Source: Candidatus Blautia intestinavium
GTDB taxonomy: Bacteria > Bacillota > Clostridia > Lachnospirales > Lachnospiraceae
Assembly: GCA_019113745.1 (NCBI GenBank)
Contig: DXGV01000051.1
Location: 51,265 to 115,264, forward strand
Direction of reading: 5' to 3'
Length of the DNA: 64,000 nucleotides
Position 1 is the first letter of the stretch; every line of letters starts with the position of its first letter. This document shows, piece after piece, positions 10,385 through 20,481 of the stretch. The translations under genes and the position numbers were made by a program. Below the pieces are notes generated by a model. That model saw only the letters and a list, made by a program, of their open reading frames with translations. It had not been told where the DNA came from and made no database searches.

Positions 10385-10768
10385 AACTTCCACCTCCAGT
10401 GTTTTCATTTGCATGGTCTTCTTCCGCCCGATTTCGGGCATAAAAAAAAGACCCAACTTCCATGTCGCCTGTCCAGTTTAGCACAGAACCCCCGGATAAG
10501 TCAAGCCTTTTCCGCGAAATTCTCCCGTTATCGGCGGCGGTTTGATCCGCCTTGTCCCGAAACCCGGAACATTATGTTTTCCGCGCTGCGCCGCCGTTTT
10601 TCTTCCCTAATTGTTACAGTCCACACCTGACCGCCGCACACATGCGCACTCGTCGCACTGACGCGCCGCCAAAATACTTCCTGTAAATCCGCAAATTTCC
10701 CTTGTCAACCCAGAATGGGTAGTGTATGATAAGAAATGTTAATTATATAGAATACAGGAGCGGATTTT

Positions 10769-11554
10769 ATGTTAAAAAGATTCATGGATGACATGAAGAA
10801 ATACTGGAAGTATGCTATCTATTCTTCCAAAGCGCAGTTAAAATCCGAAATAGCCAATTCTTATCTGAACTGGCTGTGGTGGATACTGGATCCTCTTTGC
10901 TTCATGTTGATTTATGTATTTATGTTCGGTTACGTGTTTAAATCCACCGAACAGTATTTTGCAATTTTCGTTTTTATCGGTATTACACTGTGGGACTTCT
11001 TTAACAAGTGCCTGATACAGAGCGTACGTGTCATCAAAAATAATAAGGCCATTGTCTCCAAGGTTTATATACCGAAATTTATTCTTCTGATCATCAAAAT
11101 GGGAGTCAACGGTTTTAAGATGTTCATTTCTCTTCTGATCGTTGTCGCCATGCTGATCGTATGGAGAGTACCGATCACCTGGAACGTCTTATTTTTTATT
11201 CCGATCCTGCTGACTCTCTTTGTGGTAGTTTTCGGATTAGGATGTTTCCTGCTGCATTACGGCGTGTTTGTGGAAGACCTGTCTAATGTGCTGAATATTG
11301 TTCTCCGGCTTTTGTTCTATCTGACCGGTGTATTCTGGAGCGTTATGGACCGCCTTCCCGCCCCCTACAACAGTTATATCGGAAAGGGAAATCCCATCGC
11401 TTTCCTTCTGACTGCCATGAGGGACTGCGTGATCTACGAAAAAACGCCGGATCTGCCTCTGCTTCTGATCTGGTTCCTGGTGGGACTTGTGATCAGTATT
11501 CTGGGCGTCCGTAAGATCTACAAAAATGAAAACAGTTATGTCAAAGTGATCTGA
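10769..11554 (+). CDS. ABC-2 type polysaccharide export permease (Wzm/TagG-like)
   Basis: Six-TM ABC-2 permease, paired with a Wzt/TagH-like ATPase. Confidence 0.9.
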   Translation: MLKRFMDDMKKYWKYAIYSSKAQLKSEIANSYLNWLWWILDPLCFMLIYVFMFGYVFKSTEQYFAIFVFIGITLWDFFNKCLIQSVRVIKNNKAIVSKVYIPKFILLIIKMGVNGFKMFISLLIVVAMLIVWRVPITWNVLFFIPILLTLFVVVFGLGCFLLHYGVFVEDLSNVLNIVLRLLFYLTGVFWSVMDRLPAPYNSYIGKGNPIAFLLTAMRDCVIYEKTPDLPLLLIWFLVGLVISILGVRKIYKNENSYVKVI

Positions 11555-11611
11555 TGTATCAGGAAAATGCCTGAAGGCCCGGGAGACGGGCAATAAGGAG
11601 GAATATAGTAT

Positions 11612-12349
11612 ATGGAAGAAAAACATGCGATCGAGGTAAAGGATCTTGTCATCAGTTACCAGAATCTGAAAAAAACTTCTATTAAAAAAAGTCTTTTGAG
11701 TTTCAAGCGGCGGTCTGTGGACCGGTTCGTTGCGGTAAAAGGAATCTCCTTTTATGTGCGCCAGGGAGAAATTCTCGGGATCATCGGCAAAAACGGAAGC
11801 GGCAAGTCCACAACACTGAATGCTCTGGCCGGGATCTTTTCACCTGACAGCGGCACCATCGATCTGAAAGGGCACAGTATTTCACTTCTGTCCATCGGCG
11901 TCGGCTTCCAGAGAGAAATGACAGGACGGGAAAATATCATCCTCTCCGGAATGCTTCTTGGTTTCTCCGAGGAGGAGGTTCGGGCAAAGGAACCGGAAAT
12001 CGTGGAGTTTGCAGAGCTGGGAGAATTCATTGACATGCCTGTGCGGACATATTCCAGCGGTATGTATTCCAAACTTGCTTTTTCCATCACCGCCATTCTG
12101 GAAACAGATATCATGCTGATCGACGAGGTATTAAGCGTAGGAGATCAGAAGTTTAAGAAAAAAAGCTACAATAAAATGAAGAGTCTTATTTCTAACGAGG
12201 ACCGGACCGTTGTCATCGTGTCTCACAGTATCGAAACTCTCAAGGAGCTCTGCGATACGGTAATGTGGATGCACGACGGCCAGATCAAGCGCATCGGCGA
12301 ACCGGAGCCTGTTCTGGAGGAATATGTAAACTTCATGGAAAACAATTAA
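11612..12349 (+). CDS. Polysaccharide export ABC transporter ATP-binding protein (Wzt/TagH-like)
   Basis: Walker A GKNGSGKSTTLNALAG, YSSGMYSKLAFS signature, long N-terminal extension before the NBD. Confidence 0.92.
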   Translation: MEEKHAIEVKDLVISYQNLKKTSIKKSLLSFKRRSVDRFVAVKGISFYVRQGEILGIIGKNGSGKSTTLNALAGIFSPDSGTIDLKGHSISLLSIGVGFQREMTGRENIILSGMLLGFSEEEVRAKEPEIVEFAELGEFIDMPVRTYSSGMYSKLAFSITAILETDIMLIDEVLSVGDQKFKKKSYNKMKSLISNEDRTVVIVSHSIETLKELCDTVMWMHDGQIKRIGEPEPVLEEYVNFMENN

Positions 12350-12357
12350 GAGCTTCA

Positions 12358-12410
12358 AAAAAACGCTTCGGCATCCGTCATTTTCGGATATCGAAGCGCT
12401 TTTGTTTATT
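12358..12410. terminator. Bidirectional terminator between convergent genes
   Basis: AAAAAACGCTTCGgcATCCG..CGGATatCGAAGCGCTTTTG. Confidence 0.75.
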
Positions 12411-12464
12411 TCTGTTTATTCTCTTTTCTCCGCATGCCGGGAAATCTCCCCGGCATACCTGCCG

Positions 12465-13922
12465 TTATTTTTCTTTTTCCGTTTCCGCAGTCAGATCCTC
12501 CACAGAATCCTTCAGAGCGTTTCTCTGATTATCGTCCACGCCCTCGGACACCTCTTTCTGGAAGAAAATTTTTACTGTCATTAAAAGAAGCTTCAGATCC
12601 AGGAAGAAAGAATAATTTTCTATATAAAACAGATCCAGTTTCAGCTTATCGTAAGGCGTTGTATTATATTTCCCATATACCTGCGCATATCCTGTCAGCC
12701 CTGCCTTTACCTTTAAGCGGTAGTAAAATTCCGGAAGCTCTCTTCTGTATTCCCGCATGATCGTCTGACGTTCAGGACGGGGGCCTACCAGAGACATGTC
12801 CCCGATAAACACATTGAAAAGCTGGGGAAGCTCATCCAGATGAAGATCCCTGAGAACTCTTCCAACCGGGGTGATCCTGGAATCATGTTTGGACGCCAGT
12901 CGGGCGCCGTTCTTTTCAGAATCTACCCTCATGCTCCGGAATTTACATATTTTAAAAGGCTTTCCGCCAAGAGTCAGCCGGTCCTGGAAATAGAATACCG
13001 GGCCGCCGTCGTACAGCTTCACACACAGAGAAATGATCAGCATCAGAGGCGATGAGATAATGATGCCGATACCGGATACCACGATATCAAGAATCCTTTT
13101 CGCCGCTCTCTGCTCAATGGACAGCCCCATGTTTTTCGCAACAAGAAGAGGCGTGTCAAAAAGATGTATCCTTTCGCTTCCCATCAGGATCACGTCAGAG
13201 ATCTTCGGGCTCAGATAACAGCGTATGGAGTGCGCGAAGCAGTATTTCAGATATTTGTTCCGGATATTGGAAGGCAGATCCCAGATAATAACGCCGTCAT
13301 AATTCCTCATCATCTTGTGGATCTCTTTTTCTCCTATGTCAATGTGTACTTTTCCGCTGATGTTATATTTATCCCGGCGGGAATTCATCTTCTGTATCAG
13401 ATCGCCGGGATCCCTGTCCCCATAGATCACCAGCAGTTTCCTGGCCTGATACAGCCGGGAATAGATGAATCTGGAGCCGAATATCCATATTACAATGACA
13501 ACAAACTGAACCAGCGTCATCTCCACCATAGGCCACGGATCCAGAAACCAGCGGTTGATCAGGGTGATCTGGAAATACGTCACCACATTGGTGCATATAG
13601 CGGCAAGGATCATTGAATAAAATACATCTATCCGCTTCAGATATCCTACCCTGAGTCCTCCATAAAAGGTGGAAAACAGCACATTGATCAGGGCATAGAT
13701 GGCAATCAGGACCCAGTTTCCTTTTCGCCAGAAGGGAGCAAAGATAAGCCCTCTGTAAAAGTCGTACCAGACATAGGCGAAAACTGCTGTCTGGGCGATC
13801 ACCGCAAGGCTCGCCAGACAAAATATAATAAATCTTTTAAAATCTTCTAATTTATTCTTCACAGTATCCCTCGAATCTGTATCAAACGCCCGTGTTTTCC
13901 GACGTTTTTTTATTTTTATCAT
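12465..13922 (-). CDS. Polyprenyl glycosylphosphotransferase (exopolysaccharide sugar transferase)
   Basis: N-terminal TM bundle; C-terminal KRILDIVVSGIGIIISSPLM...LDELPQLFNVFIGDMSLVGPRPERQT. Confidence 0.93.
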   Translation of the reverse strand: MIKIKKRRKTRAFDTDSRDTVKNKLEDFKRFIIFCLASLAVIAQTAVFAYVWYDFYRGLIFAPFWRKGNWVLIAIYALINVLFSTFYGGLRVGYLKRIDVFYSMILAAICTNVVTYFQITLINRWFLDPWPMVEMTLVQFVVIVIWIFGSRFIYSRLYQARKLLVIYGDRDPGDLIQKMNSRRDKYNISGKVHIDIGEKEIHKMMRNYDGVIIWDLPSNIRNKYLKYCFAHSIRCYLSPKISDVILMGSERIHLFDTPLLVAKNMGLSIEQRAAKRILDIVVSGIGIIISSPLMLIISLCVKLYDGGPVFYFQDRLTLGGKPFKICKFRSMRVDSEKNGARLASKHDSRITPVGRVLRDLHLDELPQLFNVFIGDMSLVGPRPERQTIMREYRRELPEFYYRLKVKAGLTGYAQVYGKYNTTPYDKLKLDLFYIENYSFFLDLKLLLMTVKIFFQKEVSEGVDDNQRNALKDSVEDLTAETEKEK

Positions 13923-14213
13923 TTCCTCTTAACTTTGTTATTATAACGTAAAACCTTCATCCCGTCCAGTCATTCCAAATGGTTTCGGTCTGCGGCGCCC
14001 ATTATTTTTATGATTTTTACATTTTTCGTCATTTCTCTATAATTATTAACATATTTTTTCATTTTTTTGCATTAATTTAATATAGTTTTAACAATACCCG
14101 TAAAATTTTGCAGAATATAATTACACTTTTTTTCTCAAAATTATGGAAATTTAAGAACAAAAATTGTATAATGTAATATATATCAGCATATAAAAGGAAA
14201 GTGAGGGTTCACT

Positions 14214-15353
14214 ATGAAACAGAACAACATGTTAGCGATGATTTTGGCTGGCGGACGCGGAAGCCGTCTCCACGAGCTTACCAATAAAGTGGCCAAGCCT
14301 GCAGTTTCATACGGCGGCAAATACCGCATCGTTGACTTCCCTTTAAGTAACTGTGCCAACAGTGGGATTGACATCGTAGGCGTACTTACCCAGTATGAAT
14401 CTGTGCTTCTGAACAGTTATGTAGCTGCAGGAGGACGCTGGGGCCTTGACGCAAGAGAGAGCGGCGTTTTCGTACTTCCTCCCCGTGAGAAAGCAGACTC
14501 CGACCTTGACGTATACCGGGGTACGGCTGACGCTATTGCACAGAATATCGATTTTATCGATCAGTATTCTCCGGAATATGTCCTGATTCTTTCCGGCGAC
14601 CATATTTATAAAATGAATTACGCAAAAATGCTTGCTTATCATAAAGAAATGAACGCTGACGCCACGATTGCGGTTATTGAAGTGCCCATGAAGGAAGCAA
14701 GCCGTTTCGGTATTATGAATACAGACGAGCAGGGACGCATTGTAGAGTTTGAGGAGAAACCGGAACACCCGAAGAGCAACCTTGCGTCCATGGGTATCTA
14801 CATCTTTGACTGGAAGCTTCTCCGCAAAATGCTTCTGGCAGATATGAAAGATCCGGATTCTCATCACGATTTCGGAAAGGACATCATTCCTGACCTTCTT
14901 GCCGACGGCAAGACACTTGTTGCGTACAAATACAAAGGGTACTGGAAAGATGTAGGAACCATCGATTCCCTCTGGGAGGCAAATATGGATCTCCTGGACA
15001 GCAACAACGAGCTTGACCTGAACGATTCTACCTGGAAGATCTACACAGAAGATACACCTGCTCTTCCGCAGTATATCGGACCAAACGCAAAGATCAACAA
15101 GGCGTTTATCACACAGGGCTGCATCGTAGAAGGAGAAGTAAAGAATTCCGTCCTGTTTACCGGCTCCAAAGTAGGAGAGGGCGCTAAGATCATTGACAGC
15201 GTTCTGATGCCCGGTGTGGAAGTGGAAGCCGGAGCCGTTGTACAGAGAGCTCTTGTAGCCGACGGCGTAAAGATCGGCAAAGAGGCCGTTGTAGGCAGTG
15301 CTGACAGCGAACATATCGAGCTTGTGTCAAAACGTGTTAAGGGGGTAGAATAA
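14214..15353 (+). CDS. glgC: Glucose-1-phosphate adenylyltransferase
   Basis: [43 protein letters not shown]. Confidence 0.97.
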   Translation: MKQNNMLAMILAGGRGSRLHELTNKVAKPAVSYGGKYRIVDFPLSNCANSGIDIVGVLTQYESVLLNSYVAAGGRWGLDARESGVFVLPPREKADSDLDVYRGTADAIAQNIDFIDQYSPEYVLILSGDHIYKMNYAKMLAYHKEMNADATIAVIEVPMKEASRFGIMNTDEQGRIVEFEEKPEHPKSNLASMGIYIFDWKLLRKMLLADMKDPDSHHDFGKDIIPDLLADGKTLVAYKYKGYWKDVGTIDSLWEANMDLLDSNNELDLNDSTWKIYTEDTPALPQYIGPNAKINKAFITQGCIVEGEVKNSVLFTGSKVGEGAKIIDSVLMPGVEVEAGAVVQRALVADGVKIGKEAVVGSADSEHIELVSKRVKGVE

Positions 15354-15354
15354 G

Positions 15355-16470
15355 ATGGCTAAAGCATTAGGAATTATCACATCTTCCGGAACTCATATCA
15401 GGGTGGAAGGTATGCAGAAATACCGTCCCATTGGAGCATTTTCTTTCCTTGGAAGATATCGTGTTATAGACTTTCCGATTTCCAATATGAGCAACAGCGG
15501 GATCGACCGCATTCAGGTATATGTAAGACGCAAACCGCGCTCTCTTGCAGAGCATCTGGGCACCGGCCGTCATTACAATATCAACTCCAAGAGAGGCAAG
15601 CTTCAGCTTCTTTTCGCTGAGCACAGTTCTGAAAACGATATTTACAATACAGATATCGCATACTTTATGGAAAATATCGAACTGATCGAAAGATCACATT
15701 TTCCATATGTGGTAATCGCGCCGAACTATATGGTTTACGCTGCGGATTACGCTGACCTCCTTGAAACACATATTGAGTCCGGAGCTGATATCACTCTTCT
15801 CTATCACTCTGTCGACAACGCCAAGGAAGCTTTCCTGAACTGCGATATTCTGAACCTGAACAAACAGAAGGGTGTGGAATCCATCGAAAAGAACCGCGGA
15901 AGCGCAAAGAACCGCAATATTTTCATGGATACTTATGTAATGAAAAAAGATCTCTTTATCGAGCTGATACATAAGGCAAGAAAAATGTCCTCCATGATCA
16001 CTCTTCCGCAGATCGTCAACGCTTCCTGCGGAGAGCTTGACATCCGCGGAGTTGCCCACAGAGGATATTTCGCAAGCATCACTGATTTCAAGAGCTATTA
16101 CGATGCGAACATTTCTCTGATCGATATCAAGACGGCTCAGAGTCTTTTCAATCCGGAATGGCCTATTTATACAAGGACCAACGATTCCTGCCCGACCCAG
16201 TATTTTAAGGGAGCAGAGATCAAAAACTCTATCGTATCCAACGGATGTCTTATTGAAGGCACTGTAGAAAACTGCGTTATCGGCAGAGGATGCCAGATCA
16301 AAAAAGGCGCCGTTGTGAAAAACAGCGTGATTCTGGCCAACACTACTATCTGTGAAGACGTTCACCTGGAAAATCAGGTTGTTGACAAGTGGGCGAAGAT
16401 CACCCGCGGAAGAGAAATCATCGCTGATCCTCAGCATCCCGGTTACATTCGTCGGGATGACATCCTTTAA
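15355..16470 (+). CDS. glgD: Glucose-1-phosphate adenylyltransferase subunit GlgD
   Basis: GlgC paralogue lacking the GGxGxRL loop, immediately downstream of glgC. Confidence 0.95.
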   Translation: MAKALGIITSSGTHIRVEGMQKYRPIGAFSFLGRYRVIDFPISNMSNSGIDRIQVYVRRKPRSLAEHLGTGRHYNINSKRGKLQLLFAEHSSENDIYNTDIAYFMENIELIERSHFPYVVIAPNYMVYAADYADLLETHIESGADITLLYHSVDNAKEAFLNCDILNLNKQKGVESIEKNRGSAKNRNIFMDTYVMKKDLFIELIHKARKMSSMITLPQIVNASCGELDIRGVAHRGYFASITDFKSYYDANISLIDIKTAQSLFNPEWPIYTRTNDSCPTQYFKGAEIKNSIVSNGCLIEGTVENCVIGRGCQIKKGAVVKNSVILANTTICEDVHLENQVVDKWAKITRGREIIADPQHPGYIRRDDIL

Positions 16471-16479
16471 TATGCAAGA

Positions 16480-16512
16480 ACAGCCGGCAGGTTTTCTGCC
16501 GGCTGTCCTTAT
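16480..16512 (+). terminator. Terminator after glgD
   Basis: ACAGCCGGCAG GTTTT CTGCCGGCTGT CCTTATTT. Confidence 0.8.
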
Positions 16513-16554
16513 TTATATCACGCTTTATTCATTTCTGTCTTTTCGCGTCAGCCA

Positions 16555-18453
16555 TTACTCCAGCTCAAAGGCCCCTGTATAAAGCTGATAATACTTGCCT
16601 TTTTTCGCGATCAGTTCATCATGGCTTCCCCGTTCAATGATACGTCCCTGTTCCAGAACGATGATCACATCAGAATTCCGCACAGTGGAAAGCCTGTGGG
16701 CGATCACAAAGACCGTCCTTCCCTTCATGAGCGCATCCATACCTCTCTGGACGATCGCCTCCGTACGGGTATCGATAGAGGCCGTCGCTTCGTCCAGGAT
16801 CATTACCGGCGGATCCGCCACCGCCGCTCTGGCGATTGCCAGCAGCTGCCTCTGTCCCTGGGAAAGATTGCTTCCGTTCCCGGTGAGCATGGTGTTGTAG
16901 CCGTCTGGCAGACGGGTGATAAAGCTGTCCGCTCCCGCCAGCTTCGCCGCGTCCATGCACTCTTCATCCGTGGCCTCAAGACGGCCGTAGCGGATATTGT
17001 CCATTACCGTACCTGTGAACAGGTTGGTGTCCTGGAGAACGATTCCCAGAGATCTCCGGAGATCCGCTTTTTTGATCTTGTTGATATTGATGCCGTCGTA
17101 GCGAATCTTGCCGTCCGCGATATCATAAAAACGGTTGATCAGGTTGGTGATGGTCGTCTTGCCGGCTCCCGTGGCTCCTACAAAGGCAAACTTCTGCCCC
17201 GGCTCCGCCACCAGTGAAATATCATGAAGCACTGTTTTCTCCGGCACATAACCGAAGTCCACATCAAAAAGCTGAACCTGTCCTTCCAGTCTCTGATATG
17301 TAACCGATCCGTCAGCAGTATGAGGATGCTTCCACGCCCAGAGGCCGGTTCTCTCTTTGCTCTCTGTCAGAGTGCCGTCCTCCTGCTCTTTCGCGTTTAC
17401 CAGAGTCACATAACCGTTATCCGGTTCCGCCTCCTGATCCAGAAGATCAAAGATACGGGAAGCTCCCGCAAGTCCCATAACAACCGCGTTGATCTGCTGA
17501 GATACCTGGTTGATATTACCGGCAAACTGTTTCGTCATATTCAGGAAAGGAACGACAATACTGATCCCCAGCACCTTTCCGGAAAGGCTTACGTTGGGTA
17601 CGTTCGCCAGAAGAAGGATACCTCCGGCCACAGCTACGACCACATAGAGGATATTTCCCACGTTATTGAGGATGGGGCCCAGCGTATTGGCGTATTTGTT
17701 GGCTGTTTCCGCTTCATGGAACAGTTCTTCATTGATCCTGTCAAAGTCTTCCTTTGTCTCTTCTTCGTGACAGAACACCTTGACAACCTTCTGACCGTTC
17801 ATCATCTCTTCCACATAGCCTTCCACATGGCCCAGGGCTTCCTGCTGGCGGATGAAGTAACGGGTGGATTTGCCTCCAACCTTCTTTGTAATAAAGAACA
17901 TACAGACAACTCCGGCGATAACTACCAGCGTCATCCATACACAGTAGTAGATCATGATACAGAACACTGTGGTAACCATGATCCCCGATACCAGAAGCTG
18001 GATAAAACTCTGAGAGATCATCTGGCGGAGAGTATCGATATCGTTGGTATAGTGGCTCATGATATCGCCGTGATTATGTGTGTCAAAATATCTTACAGGA
18101 AGCGTCTGCATCTTATCAAACATCTTCTCCCTGAATTTCATCAGGGAACCCTGGGTAACCGTAGCCATCATCCTGTTAAAAGAAAAGGATGCGATCAGAG
18201 AGATCAGGTAAAGGATCAGAAGGGTAAGCACCCACCGGGTGATGGTTCCCGAAACCGCTCCCCAGTCTCCCGTCTGCCAGGATTTTTCCATAAGGGCGAT
18301 AATATTCTGCTGGAATACCGCAGGGATAGAAGATACTACCGCATTAATCACTACGCACACAAGAACGGCAGGCATCATAACCGGATAAAATTCAAATACT
18401 GTTCTGATCAGCCGCCATGCGGTTCCTTTTTTTGCTGTTTTCCTATTCTTCAT
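16555..18453 (-). CDS. ABC exporter ATP-binding/permease (heterodimer partner)
   Basis: TM domain plus NBD (GATGAGKTT, LSQGQRQLLAIARA); start MKNRKTAKK at 18453 overlaps the end of the upstream partner. Confidence 0.94.
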   Translation of the reverse strand: MKNRKTAKKGTAWRLIRTVFEFYPVMMPAVLVCVVINAVVSSIPAVFQQNIIALMEKSWQTGDWGAVSGTITRWVLTLLILYLISLIASFSFNRMMATVTQGSLMKFREKMFDKMQTLPVRYFDTHNHGDIMSHYTNDIDTLRQMISQSFIQLLVSGIMVTTVFCIMIYYCVWMTLVVIAGVVCMFFITKKVGGKSTRYFIRQQEALGHVEGYVEEMMNGQKVVKVFCHEEETKEDFDRINEELFHEAETANKYANTLGPILNNVGNILYVVVAVAGGILLLANVPNVSLSGKVLGISIVVPFLNMTKQFAGNINQVSQQINAVVMGLAGASRIFDLLDQEAEPDNGYVTLVNAKEQEDGTLTESKERTGLWAWKHPHTADGSVTYQRLEGQVQLFDVDFGYVPEKTVLHDISLVAEPGQKFAFVGATGAGKTTITNLINRFYDIADGKIRYDGININKIKKADLRRSLGIVLQDTNLFTGTVMDNIRYGRLEATDEECMDAAKLAGADSFITRLPDGYNTMLTGNGSNLSQGQRQLLAIARAAVADPPVMILDEATASIDTRTEAIVQRGMDALMKGRTVFVIAHRLSTVRNSDVIIVLEQGRIIERGSHDELIAKKGKYYQLYTGAFELE

Positions 18454-20188
18454 CCTGATCACCTGCCTTATTCTGTGATTCATAAACTTCCTGGTAGATC
18501 TCGCAGGACTTCATAAGTTCATCGTGAGTACCTGTATCCACGATCCGGCCGCCGTCCATGACGATGATCCTGTCCGCATCCTGCACCGAGGAAATCCTCT
18601 GGGCGATAATGATCTTGGTCGTCTCAGGAATATATTCTTTAAAACCTTTGCGGATCAGGGAGTCCGTCCTGGTATCCACGGCGCTGGTGGAATCGTCTAG
18701 GATCAGAACCTTCGGCTTCTTCAGAAGGGCCCTCGCGATACAGAGACGCTGCTTCTGTCCGCCGGACACGTTGGAGCCGCCCTGTTCTATGTAAGTATCA
18801 TACTGCTTCGGAAGGCGCATGATGAATTCGTCCGCCTGTGCAAGCTCGCACGCTGCCTTCATCTCTTCGTCTGTGGCGTTCTTGTCGCCCCAGCGGAGAT
18901 TCTCTTTGATCGTGCCGGAAAAAAGCACGTTCTTCTGCAGCACCACCGCCACCTGATTTCTCAGCGTGTCCAGATCGTACTCCCTCACGTCCCTGCCTCC
19001 CACCTTTACAACGCCCTCTGTGGCGTCGTACAGTCTGGAGATAAGCTGGATCAGGGACGACTTGGAAGATCCCGTTCCGCCGATGATACCGATCGTCTGG
19101 CCGGACTTAATGTGAAGGTCTATATCCGCCAGAGCCATTTTGTCTGCTTTTTCCGAGTACTTAAAGCTTACATTGTCAAAGTCAATGGAACCGTCTTTTA
19201 CGTCGTACACCGGGTTTTCCGGATTACTGAGGGTGCTTTTTTCATCCAGCACTTCCACGATTCGCCTTGCCGACTCGCTGGCCATGGTAATCATAACAAA
19301 CACCATGGAAAGCATCATCAGGCTGCTGAGGATCTGGAAATTATAGGTAAGAAGCGCGGAAAACTGTCCCACATCCAGGTCAAGCCCTTTCGAAGTGATA
19401 ATGGTATAGGATCCGAAGTAAAGCACAAAAATCATAACTGAATACAGACAGAACTGCATCAGGGGATTGTTAAAAGCCAGGATCTTCTCCGCCTTTGTGA
19501 AGTCCATGCATACGTCCTCCGCCGCCGCCGCGAATTTCTGCTGTTCAAAATCTTCGCGGACATAGGATTTCACCACGCGCATGCCCTTGATATTCTCCTG
19601 AATGGAAGCGTTCAGCCGGTCGTACTTGCGGAACACTTTTTTAAACAGCGGCATAGCGCTTCTGATCACCAGCCCCAGGCCCACAGCCAGAACAGGGATC
19701 ACAAACAGGAAGATCACCGCCATCTTACCGCCCATGATAAACGCCATGACAAAAGCGAATACCAGCATCAGCGGACAGCGGATAGCGATACGCACGATCA
19801 TCATGTATGCCATCTGCACATTGGAAATATCTGTCGTCAGCCTGGTCACAAGGGATGATGTGGAGAATTTGTCGATATTGGCAAACGAAAAGTTCTGGAT
19901 ATTGTAGAACATATCCTTGCGGATATTTTTGGCGAATCCGCAGGACGCCGTAGAACAGGCATTCCCGGCTCCTATGCCGAATATCAGAGACAGAGTCGCC
20001 ATCACGATCAGGATCACACCGTACCTTATGATCACCGAAAGCTCGCATCCCGCCTTGATCTCGTTGACCAGCTTGGAAATGATAAATGGGATGATGCATT
20101 CCATGACCACTTCCAGCGATACGAGAACCGGCGCCTGCAAAGATGCCTTTTTGTACTCACGTACACACTTCATCAGATCTTTTAGCAT
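18443..20188 (-). CDS. ABC exporter ATP-binding/permease (heterodimer partner)
   Basis: TM domain plus NBD (GGTGSSKSSL, VSGGQKQRLCIARALL); start MLKDLMKCVREYKK. Confidence 0.94.
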   Translation of the reverse strand: MLKDLMKCVREYKKASLQAPVLVSLEVVMECIIPFIISKLVNEIKAGCELSVIIRYGVILIVMATLSLIFGIGAGNACSTASCGFAKNIRKDMFYNIQNFSFANIDKFSTSSLVTRLTTDISNVQMAYMMIVRIAIRCPLMLVFAFVMAFIMGGKMAVIFLFVIPVLAVGLGLVIRSAMPLFKKVFRKYDRLNASIQENIKGMRVVKSYVREDFEQQKFAAAAEDVCMDFTKAEKILAFNNPLMQFCLYSVMIFVLYFGSYTIITSKGLDLDVGQFSALLTYNFQILSSLMMLSMVFVMITMASESARRIVEVLDEKSTLSNPENPVYDVKDGSIDFDNVSFKYSEKADKMALADIDLHIKSGQTIGIIGGTGSSKSSLIQLISRLYDATEGVVKVGGRDVREYDLDTLRNQVAVVLQKNVLFSGTIKENLRWGDKNATDEEMKAACELAQADEFIMRLPKQYDTYIEQGGSNVSGGQKQRLCIARALLKKPKVLILDDSTSAVDTRTDSLIRKGFKEYIPETTKIIIAQRISSVQDADRIIVMDGGRIVDTGTHDELMKSCEIYQEVYESQNKAGDQDEE

Positions 20189-20350
20189 AACTGTTCCTCT
20201 CCCGTTTATGTAAAATTTGGAGAACGCCTTTTCAGCGTCTGTCCATACCTGTATATATATATTACACAGATAAAAATTTCTTTTCAAGACTTGAAAAGTT
20301 TTTTAGAGACCATCTGACAGTCTTTTCAGAGACCATTAAAATCCGTCATA

Positions 20351-20391
20351 GAAAAACCGGAAGCCAGCGTTTCCGCCGCAGCTTCCGGTTT
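20351..20391 (-). terminator. Terminator of the fatty-acid operon
   Basis: Minus strand AAACCGGAAGC...GCTTCCGGTTTTTC. Confidence 0.7.
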
Positions 20392-20481
20392 CCCGTTATT
20401 ACCTCATATATTCCACTGTGCCGGATCTCTTCGTGCATGTACAAACGAAAGAAGCAGCACGGTGTAAACTGTAACATATTA

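Noticed and set aside
10427-10450. Palindrome GCCCGATTTCGGGC followed by ATAAAAAAAAG upstream of rpmG
   Set aside because: The A run is on the wrong side for a terminator on either strand; no convincing function.
10700-10740. ACCCAgaaTGGGT dyad in a putative promoter upstream of the polysaccharide ABC permease
   Set aside because: Only 5 bp per arm and the -35 is weak; too likely by chance.
17224-18516. 430-aa plus-strand ORF opposite an ABC exporter
   Set aside because: Low-complexity His/Arg-rich shadow ORF; the minus-strand ABC protein is unambiguous.
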